From positions 49,618,646-49,682,645 of the forward strand of contig OY804582.1 of the NCBI GenBank assembly GCA_963680875.1: 64,000 nucleotides of DNA, written 5' to 3'. A program made the translations under genes and the position numbers. Under the pieces are notes generated by a model. It saw only the letters and a list, made by a program, of their open reading frames with translations. It was not told where the DNA came from and did not search any database. How positions within the stretch are numbered: the stretch's first letter is position 1; the number at the start of each line of letters is the position of its first letter. Positions 47,265 through 60,075 of this stretch are shown one piece after another. This DNA comes from Bathymodiolus brooksi. Its lineage: Eukaryota > Mollusca > Bivalvia > Mytilida > Modiolidae.

Positions 47265-47820
47265 ATCCATTGTTATTATTAATTCATATATTAACGATAA
47301 TTACGAAAGTCCAATGAACCAACCGATTAACAATAATGGTACTATGCTTTCTCAAGGAGTACATTTCACTTTGCTGAGGACACCTATTAACTTCACTAAA
47401 GCAAAATATTGGATGACGTGGTTTAAATAATCTTTACCAGGCAGCGTTGAATATTAGAGAAAAATGTTGATCTTTGAGAGTAAAAAAACTAAATAGCTTA
47501 AAACAGGATAGCCAAAACCCCATAATTTTATCCATGTCTGAGGAAGATGAACCTTAGCTTTAGCAATATATACAATACCTACTAACTGTATATTACAATA
47601 CTACTTACATCATGTCAATAATAGTCATCAAAAGGTCAAATTCGTAATATCTAATTTAATTTAAGTTGTTCGTAGCACGATGGTGTTGATTGAAAATGGA
47701 AATTAATGAGATATGATCGAAATCACTAAGGTTAGTCTTCTTCAGACACTGATATACACTTAAGCTTATATATAGAAGTCACTGAATGGATCCTTAAAAT
47801 GTGCCTTTTATAAGGAGGTG
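47265..47820. repeat. Family X, copy 3 (unit 2)
   Basis: This has the same organisation as copy 2, with the left arm CATGTCTGAGGAAGATGAAC at 47533 and the right arm ending TCTTCTTCAGACAC near 47750. A further 240 bp to 48060 has no recognisable content. Confidence 0.7.
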
Positions 47821-48059
47821 TCCCCATATATCATATAAATCAATAAACAGATTTTAAAATTGTTGAACCAAAAGAAGCTGCCCGTTCATAGCGAATTTGC
47901 TTTAGCGCACTTCGATCTTATCCTGAGTACTCAGTCTGAAAAAGAAACCCGTTTTATCCTATGCGCGGCCGGTGAAGTTTATAAGATACGCAATAGTTAC
48001 TGCACAACCATAGTTTGATATGCGACATCACATTCCAAATAAATTGTGTGTTATTCCAT

Positions 48060-50440
48060 TATTTAGATGAAACATATATGCTTATGACCACTTTTAAAAG
48101 ATTTTGAACACAAATTGAATCATTTGTTCAATAAAATACTTTTTTTGAAAGAAATACTATATCCATGTCCATTTTTGATTGCCACTTCGTTTGGTTCATA
48201 TCATCGTTTCCTTGATAGCGGGTTGCTGCTAATATGCAAACTACTGAAACAAGGGTCCTTTGTGCCTAAGTTGACGTCATCACTGTATCCATGTCACACA
48301 TGACCACAACAATGTTTCGAGCATTTAAATTCGTCCGTTTAGTTCAGTGTTCTGATGTTCTGATGTTCGCTATGATTTCCACGTAAAATCGATGTTCGAT
48401 TCGATTAATGTTTTATTTATGTCATTAGTATTTATTTTCGCATACTAGCGTGCAACACGATTTCATGTGGTGCAGGATCTGCTGTCCCTTCCGGAGCACA
48501 CCTGCTTTTTAGAGGGATACATGTTGTTCTAGCATTAGTGTTCTGTATAATGTTTTATGGATCGTTGTTTGTCATTTTGCGATTTTTCGCTTGACCTTTA
48601 TTTTGTATGCCCTTTGATTTACTGCTTCTGATTACCTCTTTGGTATCTACAACCTGTTCTCACTTAAACATGTGATGCTCTCCATCCAAGAAAATAAACA
48701 ACGTTTCAGCATAAAAATAATATGCTATAATACTATGCAAGGATTGCGGAAGATTGATATTACAATTTAAATAAAATTCAGTGGACACGACATCATTTTT
48801 GCATTGCATTTGAAATAAAGACATACACAAAGTTTGCTTAATTGGTGAATGATGTCGATGCATTTTGTTTTGTTATTTTCTAAACATTCAATTTTGATAC
48901 ACACTGCATTTCTTGGGATTAATGGTCGAACTATACCGTCGGACCAGCAGACATATTAGGTCGATATGTAATGCTTCAGTAACTCGATTCATAACAGGAC
49001 ATTTGCTGACTTTAATTTTCAATGTCTAAAAGACGGATTAGAAGATTTACGGTACCTGTATCACGCACAACTGTAAAATGAGTTACAGCAATTATATCAT
49101 AACATATGGTACCAGGTATATTTCTTTGCAGAGCAGTAGAAAATATGTTAGGACCAGTGAACTGTGGTAGTAAACTGGCCATGGACCAGTACAAAGTTTA
49201 TTTATCTACTCGTTTGACTCTTGTTTGTTTTATGGAGCTCCTGTTGACCGAGTTTCTGTTATTTTATTGATGTTTGCACTCATGTTGGTTTGTTTTATTT
49301 CAGAATTGGACTTCGTGCCTTCAGCTTTTCGAAATTCTTTACATTTGTAAAATAAAAACAAAAACAACAACCGGTCGCGTTGGTCTGTAAGTAATAGACT
49401 TTTAAATATGTCATCTGATTCCCCTGATACACCAACAAGTACAACTTATTGATAGTACTATACACGTACCAATTTATGCATAATGATAATATTAAGATTA
49501 TCCTATGTAAACTCTTGGTGTGTGTGCTATCAAAGTTGTAAGCTATAAAACAAATATATAATGCCGTATGAATGTCGACCTCATTATCAATCCTTAGTTT
49601 TATGTGTAGTGTATTATAGGTCATGGTTTGTCCGTTTTTCCTTTTATCTGTTTGCCACTGTATTGTCTGTCCCTCTCCCATTTACAGCTCCTGATTTCCT
49701 CTTTGGTATCTTCAACTTTGTCTTTAGTAAATATTACATATCAACTTTAGAGGAAAGGACACCTATCATGCCTACGTAAATAGTGATAATTGTTATAGAC
49801 CTTACAGTTACCGTTACGTAGAAACACCGTACAGAATAATATCCTTCGTGAATATAATTTGTTTCCAATCAGATTGCTATCATGCTCATCATGTCCTTTA
49901 TTCGTATGTGGTAGAGTTCAAAAGTCAAATCTCGAGAAAAATTATAATAATCTATCCCTATCCTTTAATTTTACGTTCCCCAATTAGAACATATATAGCT
50001 AGGTATGATTCACGAATTGAGATACACCTCGACACTGACAGTGAGGACTAGTTAGGAACGAAACCTTACTACAAAAGATTTCTTCATTCTTCACTCATCA
50101 ATGGGTTTATAACAAGAGTAGCACCCAAGAGTAGCACGAAGGGTGCTACATGTGGAGTAGAGACTACTTACCCTTACGGGTCATATGTGTTCACACCAGT
50201 TTGATGGAGGGGTTCGTGATGCTCTTTCTTTGGTTCTCTGTCTCATATTTGGACATTATATTGTCTTTCATATTACTTCTTTTGTATCGGCAAACTTTTC
50301 CTACACGCACATTCTTTCTTCTAGATGTGGACTTATCCAACCTCTATAGTCTCCGGGACATTGATTTATATATGTTCTATATTGAATTCATTCTCGAATA
50401 AGTATCAAAGATGACAAAACACAAAAGTTGTGCTATCAGG
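48060..50440 (+). repeat. Family M, copy 4 (unit 2)
   Basis: This is the longest M copy. It holds SYHRFLDSGLLLICKLL at about 48200, GGTGCAGGATCTGCTGTCCC at 48470, the AAAATAAACAACGTTTC segment at 48692, and antisense fragments at 49012-49194. It continues to a TTTTCCTACACGCACATTC segment and GTTGTGCTATCAGG at about 50440. Its tail matches 57240-57500. Confidence 0.7.
50130..50320 (+). repeat. Short fragment of the RT-retroelement 3' untranslated region
   Basis: GTGCTACATGTGGAGTAGAG, then ACTTACCCTTACGGG and GGGGTTCGTGATGCTC correspond to the 3' untranslated landmarks of the 27.6-kb copy. It is embedded in family M copy 4. No coding part remains. Confidence 0.5.
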
Positions 50441-50617
50441 AAAATCGAACCTTGGTACAGTGTTATTGTGGAAAGTGGTTTTTTCGATTAGTTTTTGAAT
50501 GCCTGCAAATATATGTTTGTATAAATACTACATACCTTTGTTAAATGACCAGTCTTTCGTTTACTTACGAATGTTATGTAGATAAAATTGACGAGCGAAA
50601 TTAGTTGCCATATCAAT

Positions 50618-50633
50618 AATAATAATAATAATG

Positions 50634-50668
<35 letters not shown>
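50618..50668. repeat. (TAA)n microsatellite, tail of a LINE
   Basis: About 16 trinucleotide repeats with one interruption (ATGATA). On the minus strand they are the 3' tail of the LINE fragment. Confidence 0.95.
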
Positions 50669-51111
50669 TTCTTTATTTATAGAGGGTTATACAGTTAATT
50701 AATAACTAATCTTCCCTGAGGCCCTCATTGCCATATTTAAACATACATTGTAAAGTACACTATATACAAGTTATACACAAGAAGCAATACATTGTTATAA
50801 GCATACACAAAAAAGATTAAGTAAACATTTGATGGTAATTTATGGTACACCATCATTTAAAATGAGACTTTTAACTTTTGTTTTAAATGCATTATGAGAA
50901 GTAGCTTGCCGTAGCGAAAACGGTAGTTCCTTCCATACCTTAGGTTCAGAGTATGCAACAGTTTTCTTAAAGAGATCAGGTTTTGCCTTTGGGATTCGTA
51001 ATTTTTCACTTGCAACATTTCGGAGAGAGTATGGATTTCTGTCAGACAAGTATTGTAATTTATTTTTTGAATATACAGGTGCTTCATTCTTAGACATTTT
51101 GAAACAAGAAG
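50618..51111 (-). mobile_element. 5'-truncated LINE with (TTA)n tail
   Basis: On the minus strand an 85-residue frame (50840-51097) contains LQYLSDRNPYSLRNVASEKL, VAYSEPKVWKELPFSLRQAT and SHNAFKTKVKSLIL. These match the extreme C-terminus of CR1-like LINE reverse transcriptases (S-G-x-x-x-W-N-x-L-P pattern). Downstream, GAGGGCCTCAGGGAAG and ACCCTCTATAAATAAAG are followed by an uninterrupted (TTA)n run at 50618-50668, a microsatellite tail typical of this group. The fragment begins exactly where the unit 2 YR element ends. Confidence 0.75.
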
Positions 51112-52020
51112 ATATGTATGGAGAGCCTAAAATGTGTTTGATATTTAAAAACCTTACCTAATGTATTTGTGAAAGGTATTAGATTTCCACCTACACATTT
51201 GCTTTATTTGAACAGCAGTTGTACCCAACATGACAGCAGTAGCTGCTGCTCCAATTATGAAAGAATGTGTATTGCATTGACCCGGATTATATCAAGCACA
51301 ACGTAATGTAGATTTTAAAATGTAACAGGCTTGAAAGCGAGTTACACCTCTGTGTTATAAATGAATAAATAATGGTCCCTAAATTTTAGGGCGCATCTTC
51401 AAATACAATTCAATGTTCTGAAATGGGCAAATGTTTTCTTCAATATTCTTTGAATTTGCAAAGTTTCTTTTTTCCACACTGATCAGTTTTTTATGAATGT
51501 ATTGTTACATTAATTATGCTTTGCAAATAATCTATGCAAATTGCATCAACTTCTAAAGTATGATCCGATATTCCAGATTAAACTACTTCTCCTATTCTCA
51601 ACAAAGCCAAAGAATGCTAATGAACAAATACTAGCAAACAAAATAGCTTCAATGTACGAACTACAAATAGTTGGTAATGCCTCTATTCTTTGGTTTTGTA
51701 GGCACATCGTTATTGGTTCCCTATTATCATTTCGTTTGTTTGTGTTTGATACAACAGCTAACAATATTTTGAACAGCAAATGATTGAGTATAATCAACAT
51801 GTTCATGCATTTTTTTTACTAAAACTAAGATCAGATTGTGGAGTAGAATAATCATTAGTTGGCATATGGTGTATGCAATTTATTATATGAGTAATAGGAG
51901 CAGGCCATATTTGGTCCAGTTTAATTTTTGTCTAAAATCTTCAAGTGTATTTGTATCATTTTGGTACACTTTCCAAGTATGTTTTTTCAATGAACTTAGA
52001 TTAAACTGTGGAACTCTGTC
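51112..52020 (-). pseudogene. Tyrosine recombinase of the YR retroelement, unit 2
   Basis: The box I region reads SLAFFGFVE: the Arg codon of unit 1 is now GAG (51597-51599), so the first catalytic Arg is lost. The frame break just after box I is the same as in unit 1. Box II reads HSFIIG (51253-51267), again Ile for Arg, followed by CRWKSNTFHKYIR. The expected catalytic Tyr codon is at 51173-51175. The frame ends a few residues later, as in unit 1. Confidence 0.8.
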
Positions 52021-52547
52021 TTAAAAGGCTAACACATGCAGTTCTGCAGGCGGAGCTAGCTCTCTGAACTTCAGAAATTGTCCACGAGACAATGAATCAG
52101 CTATGATATTATTAACGGAGGATATATGTACAGCTTTCAAATGAAGATGTCCTACAAGTGACCAATAAAAAATGAATCTAAGTAGAACAATGACCCTTGC
52201 TGATGTTGATGTTTTTGAATTCAAAATAGAAACTACAGCCATATTGTCAATGTAATTAACAATTTTCTGTTTATGAAATAACATATGCCATAGAAATATT
52301 GATAATGCGATTGTAATAATTTCTAAAAATGTAATATCTCTATCTAAAGATGAGTACATTCCCATTCAGCAGGCCAGTGCAAGTAAGCCCATTTATTTTT
52401 ACAATAGGCCCCACATCCCTTGGAAGCGCCACCAACGCTATCAGTATAAAGTTCTAAATCACAATTAGAAATCCAATTATCGAATATAAAGGAATTGCCA
52501 TTAAATTGTTCCACAAAGTATTTCAACATTAACAAATCATCATACAT
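52021..52547 (-). pseudogene. RNase H domain of the YR retroelement, unit 2
   Basis: Two overlapping frames cover the domain: 52344-52547 with LELYTDSVGGASKGCGAYC and WPAEWECTH, and 52021-52365 with DITFLEIITIALSIFLW, VNYIDNMAVVSILNSK and NNIIADSLSRG. All four expected acidic residues (YTD, LEI, IDN, IAD) are present. The only evident defect is a frameshift near 52350. Confidence 0.8.
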
Positions 52548-52559
52548 TTCTTTTGTAAC

Positions 52560-53400
52560 CTTATTAAGTGGCTATTTAGCTTTAGCAGTAGCTAAATATA
52601 GACGCCTGCTGAATGCACGGCCTGCGGGGCCAATGCTCGAGTGCAAAAAGCTAAACTACCACATAATGATTGCAATTGTTTCGAAGTTACTTTAAAAAAA
52701 TGCAACTTTCCAAGTAATTTTTTTATTGTTTCTTCCGGTATTTTAACAGACATGGATTCAGTATATATAGTCAATCCAAAGTATTCCATTCTTTTTACAG
52801 GACCTTCCGTTTTTTTTCAGCAGCAATTGGAACACCTAATCTTTTACAAATAGTTTTGAATTTAAACATGCTATTTAAACATTCAATATCTGACATTTCA
52901 GCAAGAAAGAAAGCATAACATATAATTATCTCAATTTGTTAATCCATGTATTTCCTGAACAACCATTGCAAAAATGTAGAAAAATGTTCAAACGTGGAGC
53001 ATGATATCAAACATCCCATGGGCATACATTTGACATTATCATACATGTATCCTATTATACAATCAAGTAAATAAAAGTTTCCGGGATAGCAGGGCACAGG
53101 TCGAAATGCTGACTTAATATCAATTTTTCCTATTTTAACATGTTCACCTAATGTTTGAATAATAGAAATGATATTATTACATTTAGAATACTGTACAGTT
53201 GCTAGTGTTTCATCAATGAAACCAGTAACACTATACCCAGGTGGATAAGACAAGTGTGTTATTCGGCTCCAATCACAGGTCTTTATAGGTACTAATCCAA
53301 TGTGGGAACTTCTAAAATTTGAAATTGGACCGAACCTAAAAGTTCCTGCTATTCTGCCAAGAGTAATTTCATGTTCAACCCTTTCATATGCCGCCAAATG
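52560..53400 (-). pseudogene. Reverse transcriptase of the YR retroelement, unit 2
   Basis: A 152-residue open stretch (52939-53397) starts AAYERVEHEITLGRIAG and contains HLSYPPGYSVTGFIDE, GKIDIKSAFRPVPCYP (motif A) and CMPMGCLISCSTFEHFSTF (motif B). It stops before motif C. The equivalent of x-D-D reads CYAFFLAE, as in unit 1, so the defect is shared. The C-terminal part, with SMSVKIPEETIKKLL and LQSLCGSLAFCTRAL, lies in a different frame at 52592-52789. Confidence 0.8.
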
Positions 53401-53613
53401 ATACGGTAAAACACATTATTTTTATTTTTTGTATCTAATGGAAATCTTGGAACTGGGTAATTCATGTTAAAACCAGTTGTAAATCAATCTTTTAATAATT
53501 TGCAATATCTTTTATTGGATATTTTTCTAAAGCAATATATAATTCATTTAAATTAATAGGACTGTATCCCAATTGCCATATATCATATCTATTCAAACCT
53601 CGACCTGGATTAT

Positions 53614-54404
53614 TCAAAAATGGGGTGCGAACATATGGTGAATATTTATTAAAAGGTGAGGCTTTGTATGGAGTCTACATTTGTTGCACATTGCTGATAA
53701 ATGCATACTCCCGCACTTCATGCAAGAATGTTTAAGCAAACAATTGGTTTTCAAACATCCTTTTATTAAATTAAAATCATAACATGGCTTTTGAGAAGAA
53801 ATTGGAAACTGAGCTGCTGTCGAGCTGCCATTGCCTAGCGCCACTCTTGCGATAAATTGTAGCCATTAATGGCTATCAATTTGAGACGTTGTTCTTGTTT
53901 GATTGTATGCAATTCGAAGTCGAAATTTTTGGTCGTATTTACATACACTGTAAAAAAGAGCATCAACTACAGCTCCCCTAATTATAGACATATACAATAG
54001 TGAATATCCAGCTAACAAATGGTGTCTATCAATCATAACATTAGCATTATTAATAAAGGCATATGTCCACATTTCTATTGAATTAATCTGTTTAGCTTTG
54101 AAGGGCTTATTTGTGAGATGCGTTAGTAATTTACAGTCTGTTGGGATAAGAAATTATGTTTTACGCTTTGTCAATTGAAATGGTGTCGTAAAGGTAATGA
54201 CAAAACAGTATATTCTAAATTCCAAATTGTGTTTTTAGTGGACTTTGATATAAATATATCAGTTTCATTGTCGCATGTAAGCAACATAGGGTCTGTATTA
54301 TGCACATTGTTTACGTTACGATCCTCACCATGCATAACTGCTTGAACGCCCGACGATTTTATCAGCTTAGGTGGAGGCTGCGCATGTGGTTCTATTTGCT
54401 GCAA
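53614..54404 (-). pseudogene. Gag-like protein of the YR retroelement, unit 2
   Basis: The order is as in unit 1: TDIFISKSTKNTIWNLEY (54171-54404), MWTYAFINNANVMIDRHH through YDQKFRLRIAYNQTR (53866-54072), and a cysteine-rich end (53614-53844). The end reads KPCYDFN, GCLKTNCLLKHSCMKCG and MHLSAMCNKC. This gives a Cys-x9-Cys-x4-Cys-x3-His plus C-x2-C arrangement, typical of nucleic-acid-binding ends in DIRS-like Gag proteins. Frameshifts separate the three parts. Confidence 0.75.
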
Positions 54405-54594
54405 TGTTGCATGTTCATCAACTGCTCGTCATATACGCATATCAACTGGTATATTTACTGGTTCCTCTTGTTCAACCACTCTACCTCTTAGCACACGCCC
54501 TTGGATTGGTGGTCGGGTTCTACCTGTTCTAACACCTCTACATCGAGGCGTCTTTTATCAGAGCAGCAATATCCTGGGTTATAAAGCTTACTTC

Positions 54595-54870
54595 TTGGTA
54601 ATCAACTGAGCTTTTAAAGCTTCCCCCTTGGTAATCAACTTGCAAGTGAGGGATACGACCGATTTTCTTGGCCTTTTAAGTGCAACGTTGCACGGGCAAT
54701 TCGTGCATAAATATAATCGAGTAGGTCTGTATGAAATGGATTTGTGTAAAAATTAGGCTTGGATTAACCAACATTCACAAAATTACTATGAAATAGTGGC
54801 ATGTAATTGATGTTTATTTTCATACATAAATGAATTTTAATATTTACAGTATTAAAATAAATTAATAACA
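54595..54870. repeat. Direct repeat of the YR retroelement, unit 2
   Basis: This is the counterpart of 16535-16800, with the same CTTGGTAATCAACT double start. Its partner repeat on the 3' side of the element is absent in unit 2. Confidence 0.7.
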
Positions 54871-54909
54871 TGATTCTTATATATATTTTGTATTATATAG
54901 TGCTACATG

Positions 54910-57500
54910 TTGTTCATCTTGTCAAATTATATGTCTTCCCATCTTTTGTTGTGATTTTGTGGTGTCACCTACGATTTCCGCGCAACACGTCTCGACTTTC
55001 ATTTCCTTTATAAGGGATTCATGGTTTACTTATTTATTTACGCATACTGGGGTCCAACACAATTTCATCTGGAGCAGTACCTGCTAACCCTACCAGTGCA
55101 TTCTAGATTTTTAGTGGGGTTCTTGTTGTTCCATCATTAGTTTTCTGTGTATTGTTTTGTGAATCGTTATTTGTTCTCTTCTCCTTTTTAGTGTGACGTT
55201 AGTGTCATCTGTCCTTCTTCGATTTACGACTTTTGGTATCTCCGACCTGTTCTCACATTAACATGTTTAAATGGCGTTATGTTCTCCGTCCAAGAAAATA
55301 AACAACGTTTCAACATAAAAATATTATGCTACACTACTATCTACGGAAGGTGTGAGTTTGATAATACTTACATCATGCATGAAAATATCGAAGTAAATTT
55401 AATGCGCAAAGGCGAAAGATTTGAAAATCTCTGAAATTGAAAATTGTCGTCAAGGAAAATATTAATCAGTTTTGTATGTACTGTTTGAAATAACCAATTG
55501 CAAAATGGTTAATTGGTGAAGGATGTTGCTGCTTTTGGCTTGTATTTGCAATACCAATGAATGCATTTCTTGGGATTAATGGTCGAAGTAGGAGTTACAG
55601 GTTAAAATATCATCTAGTCCAAGGTCCGGGACCTTCCGATTGTTGGTTTTAAACTTGTAAAGATCGTCGGACCAATAAAATTGTATTTGTGTTGATATAT
55701 TAAGTTGAGTTTAATATTTCAGTGAGTAGAGTCATTACGGGACGTTTGCTTACCTAAACTTATATTGTCCATTAGCAATCTAATCCACATTCCGTCAAGG
55801 GCAGTGTGGATATTCGTTGTTGTATCATGTCATTTCTACGTTTGAAATAATAAAAAGCTATATTATGTTTCCAGCGTGTTGTATCTTCGATTAAAGATAG
55901 TCCTGTTATCCTTGACGACCTATTCTAAGACCTGATGGTTTGATATAAAAATATACAAGAAATGAGGTTGGGTTATAATTAGAGCCGGTCTGGTAATCTC
56001 TGCTGAGAAAATAGATTAACTAGTTTTTGAAATTATAAAGTTACTTTCGAATTGAATGGATCGGATCTATTATAATGTTGGTTTAGAATCTATGCATGCA
56101 ATGAGAGCAAAGAAAGACTTATGGTAAATGTGTCACACAAATCTGAAAAGAGTCGCAACAATTCCATCGTATATTACGGTACCAGGCATATTTCTTTGCG
56201 AACCAGTAGAACATATGTCAAGAAAGGTGAAATTTGGAAATCAAATGGTCATGGACCAGTAGAAAATGTTGTTTAGCTATTTTATCAGTTAGCATACGGT
56301 TATGATGCTGTAGGTTGTTAGTTGACGAAGTACATTATTACAGTTTATCCCTGTACTTGTTTGACTCTTGTTTGTTTTATGGATTTCCTGTTGTCTGAGG
56401 TTCTGTCTTTTATCTCCATGTTTGCGTTGATGATGGTTTGTTCCATTTCAGACTTTGACTTCGTGCATTCAGCGTGGCCATAATTCTATACATTTATACA
56501 ATAAAAACAAAAACAATTACCGGTCGTGTTGGTGTATACAAGCAATTGGTAGGTCTGTATGTTATAGACAATTAAATATTTCTACTGATTTCCCGTACGC
56601 TCTAACAAGTACAACTTATTGATAGTACTATGTAAGTACCAAGTTCTATATAATGGTAATATTAAGGTTATCCTATATCTAATATTGAAAACTGTTGGCG
56701 TATATGCCAGCAATGTTTTAAGCTATAAAACAAATAGATAATGGCGTATGAATTTCAAACTAATTATCAATCCTTAGTTTTCTGGGTAGTGTATTGTAGA
56801 TCGTTGTTTGTCCTTTTGTCCTTTATCCTTAAGCCATTTTAGTGTCTGTCCTCTCCCATTTATGGCCAATGAGAACCTCTTTGATAACTTAAATTTTTTC
56901 TTGAGTACATTTTAGAGATCATCTTTAGGGGAAAGGACACCTATCATGCCTACGTAATCAGTGATAATTTGTTGTAGACCTTACCGTCATGTAGAAACAC
57001 CATACAAAATAATATCCTTCGTGATTATAATTTGTTTCCAATCAGATTGTATCATGCCCATTATGTCCTTTATTCGCATGAGGTAGAGTTCACAAAGGGT
57101 CATCTCGAGAAAATTAAAATAATCTATCCTGATTCTTTAATTTTACGTTCCGCAATTAATTCTAGGTTTGGTGATTTTGCTGATCGCACTTACCTTTTTG
57201 GGTTTTAAGTGAAATATTGCTCATACATAGCTAGGTATGCTTCACGAATTGAACTACACCTCGACACTGACAACCAGCACCAGTTAGGAACGAAGCTTTA
57301 CGATGCTTTCTTCATTCATTACGTGTCAACGGGTTTGTAACAAGAGTATCTACAACCTTTTCCTACACTCATATTCCTTCTTCTAGTTTTATAATTTTCT
57401 AACCTTTGTAGCCTACAAAACCTTGATTTATATCTGTTCTTTACTTAACTCAATCTCGAATAAGTATCTAAGACGACATATTACAAAAGTTGTGCTATCA
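54910..57500 (+). repeat. Family M, copy 5 (unit 2)
   Basis: This is the duplicate of 16850-19012, but it continues past the unit 1 breakpoint to GTTGTGCTATCAG at about 57495. Copy 4 has the same tail, so the longer form is ancestral and unit 1 lost it. Confidence 0.75.
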
Positions 57501-59262
57501 GAACCTTACATGTAAAATAATAAAAACTCATGACATTTAAAATTTTATTTACTTTTACATTGTAAATTTAGAAGATTTATATACATTATTTCTTATCAAA
57601 TGGAAAATACATGTTATCGTTGGATGCCTTTTAAATTGACATAGTATCACCCACCTGGTTTCAAAGATACTATTGCCATCAGTGCTTTCGATCGAAACGA
57701 ATTCACAAATAAAGTTTTCTTTTCTTCCAACTGACTGCGGAAAAAAACCCAAAATCATAGTCTGTCATCAATATTAATAGAATTATGAAAAATATATATA
57801 CTATCATTTATAGCAACCCTGATCATTTTTATTCATAAAACACGAAAAGTTTATGCTTGTTCTTTATAGTTGTATTATCAACTTCAAAAGCTGGTCACTT
57901 ATTTGACAAATGATTTAAGGAAAATACCTAATATTAAGAATATATTTTGTAATGTTTATAGGGGTGGTTTTAGAAGTTAAATTTTATATGTTTTTTGTAA
58001 GTGTGTGATTTTTCCCATTCCTTTACACCTGTATATATAACAGTTTATGATATACTGAGCCATATATGATTTACTGTAATTTGATTCTCAATGTAATTGT
58101 TGGATACTCGAAGAGTTATCTCCCTTGTATTCAATATAGGAGTAATACCACAAATCATTACAAGGTTTTTCAGCAGCAGACCAAGCATCTTGAACGAAGT
58201 TACAATTTCAAAATAGATGCAACAGATTTTCCATTCATAATTATGTCCTTGTATCTGTAGTTATACATAATGACATTGTATAAATCCCATGCCAACCTTC
58301 TACGGAAGTTTCTAACTCGTATTTCTAATCAATTTGCCGAATCCTCTGATAAGTCTTTGTAAAAAGATATTCACACGATTTGTTTTCTGCTTTAACATTT
58401 ACAACTATTTTATTGACAAGTTTATAGTTTCACCCATACTAATTTGATTCCAATTATTTGAAAGTGCACTACTAATACCATAGCATTCTACAACATTAAC
58501 ATTATACATTTAAGTATCTACAAATTCATTAAATGTGTACAATTCTTTTATTAGCCGATGATATAAAATCATTAATAAAAAAGATATCATTTCACAATAT
58601 TACCAATGAAGGCACATATTACCATTTATCTGTGTGAATGGATTGAATCTTATGGATTGACACAATACATCATTTTAGTCACTACTATCAGTATCCATTG
58701 ATTTGAGTTCTGACACATTACAAAATACATCATTATAGAATGTATTTAACTTCCCTTCCGGTACTTCTCACTCCTTTTTAATTAAGTACAATATATTGAA
58801 CTAAGAAGTAAAATAAAGTTAAGACACATTCAGTGGCTCCAATAATGTATTAATTCAAGACATTTTCAAAGCACAACGGTCTCCTGCTTCATATTTGTTA
58901 CTTATAATTGTGAGTTTAACTTGATCATTCTTTCCGTTCCAAGTAAATGCTTAGGTGCTTAACAATTTGTACCCCGTACTGACTGAGGGTGAGATAGCAA
59001 AGTTTCATTAGATTTATTAAATTTGTGTAAACTTTGATTAACTCAAAATTAGATTAAGAATGCATTGTTTACGGACCAGCCCGTCAACACTTCCATCACT
59101 TGAGACAAGTCATCATCAAACAATGAGTACAGTTCTCACTAGAAACTTTCAGAATATTCCCGGTTGTGATTTTATTTGTTGAAGCAACCGCGCCTTCACT
59201 GAAATATAGTATGCAACCAAAATAAAGGTTTTTCTCTTCACATTTTGCTTACAACTGTGTAT
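57501..59262. other. Unit-2-only sequence, no gene recognised
   Basis: This is missing from unit 1 together with 57056-57500. The minus-strand frame 57555-57758 (67 residues, including RKENFICEFVSIESTDGNSI) and a plus-strand frame at 58066-58260 show no motif I recognise. A stretch near 57790-57910 weakly resembles 37440-37560. Otherwise nothing is seen. Confidence 0.5.
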
Positions 59263-59409
59263 TTAATCCTTTATTTGTAAATACTTAGCATAAACAAACC
59301 AATACAATTAAATCTTTTGAACTTAAATCACACATTGAAAATTTTGATATCAATTAAATCAAAAGGCTACTTTTTATTTAAACTTAGAATTTTGATATGG
59401 TGACTTCAA

Positions 59410-59690
59410 AAGCTGTTGTATACTGGTGGTTCTAAGGGTTGAACTAGGGTACCTTAATATCCTGGTGGTTCTAATGATGGTGATATGGTAGCTTAATATC
59501 CTGGTATTTTACTGGTGGTTTTAAGGATAGTGATAGGAAAGCTTAATTTGCTGCTTTTACTGGTGGTTATAATGATGGTGATAGGGTAGCTTAATATGCT
59601 GGTTGTTTAACTGGTGGTTGTAAGGATGGTGATAGGGTAGCTTAATATGCTGGTTTTTACTGGTGCGTCTAAGAATGATGATAAAGTATA
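59410..59690. repeat. 50-bp minisatellite, unit 2
   Basis: This is the counterpart of 19180-19495 with about six units in a different arrangement, showing array turnover after the duplication. Confidence 0.85.
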
Positions 59691-60075
59691 TTCGGCAACT
59701 GTTCTTGGGCGGCAGGTCTATTGTATTCGATTACCATCTGCCTGTTCGAACTTCAGCTATTTAAATACCTCTTACTTTGAAGTTCGTTGTCTCATCTGAT
59801 CAAAGTAAATTCGCTCAGTGTAAAATAATGACAAATGTAATGCCTACCCATGTTAAAATAAGCACAGAAAACGTCTGTTACAACTTTAAAAGCTTACGGA
59901 GATGATTTTATTTTAATTAATTGCTGGAATTTTCATCATATTCATTACCTATTAATTTCACGACAATTTCATCTTGATGTAATAAGCAATGATTTTACTT
60001 ATTTGTAGTTGTCATTTCCTGTTATGCACAAACCGCTAATAGGGTAGAATATCAGTATTATGTAGGTTACCTACA

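Larger units (their letters stand above)
51112..54880 (-). mobile_element. YR retroelement, unit 2, 3'-truncated
   Basis: This is the duplicate of the unit 1 element from the recombinase C-terminus to the 5' repeat. The SGNH-like region and the second direct repeat are missing; at 51111 the sequence changes to a LINE fragment. The coding parts are somewhat better preserved than in unit 1 but still frameshifted. Confidence 0.8.

Noticed and set aside
57555..57758. 67-residue minus-strand frame in the unit-2-only segment
   Set aside because: No recognisable motif, no second copy in the window and no splice or promoter evidence.
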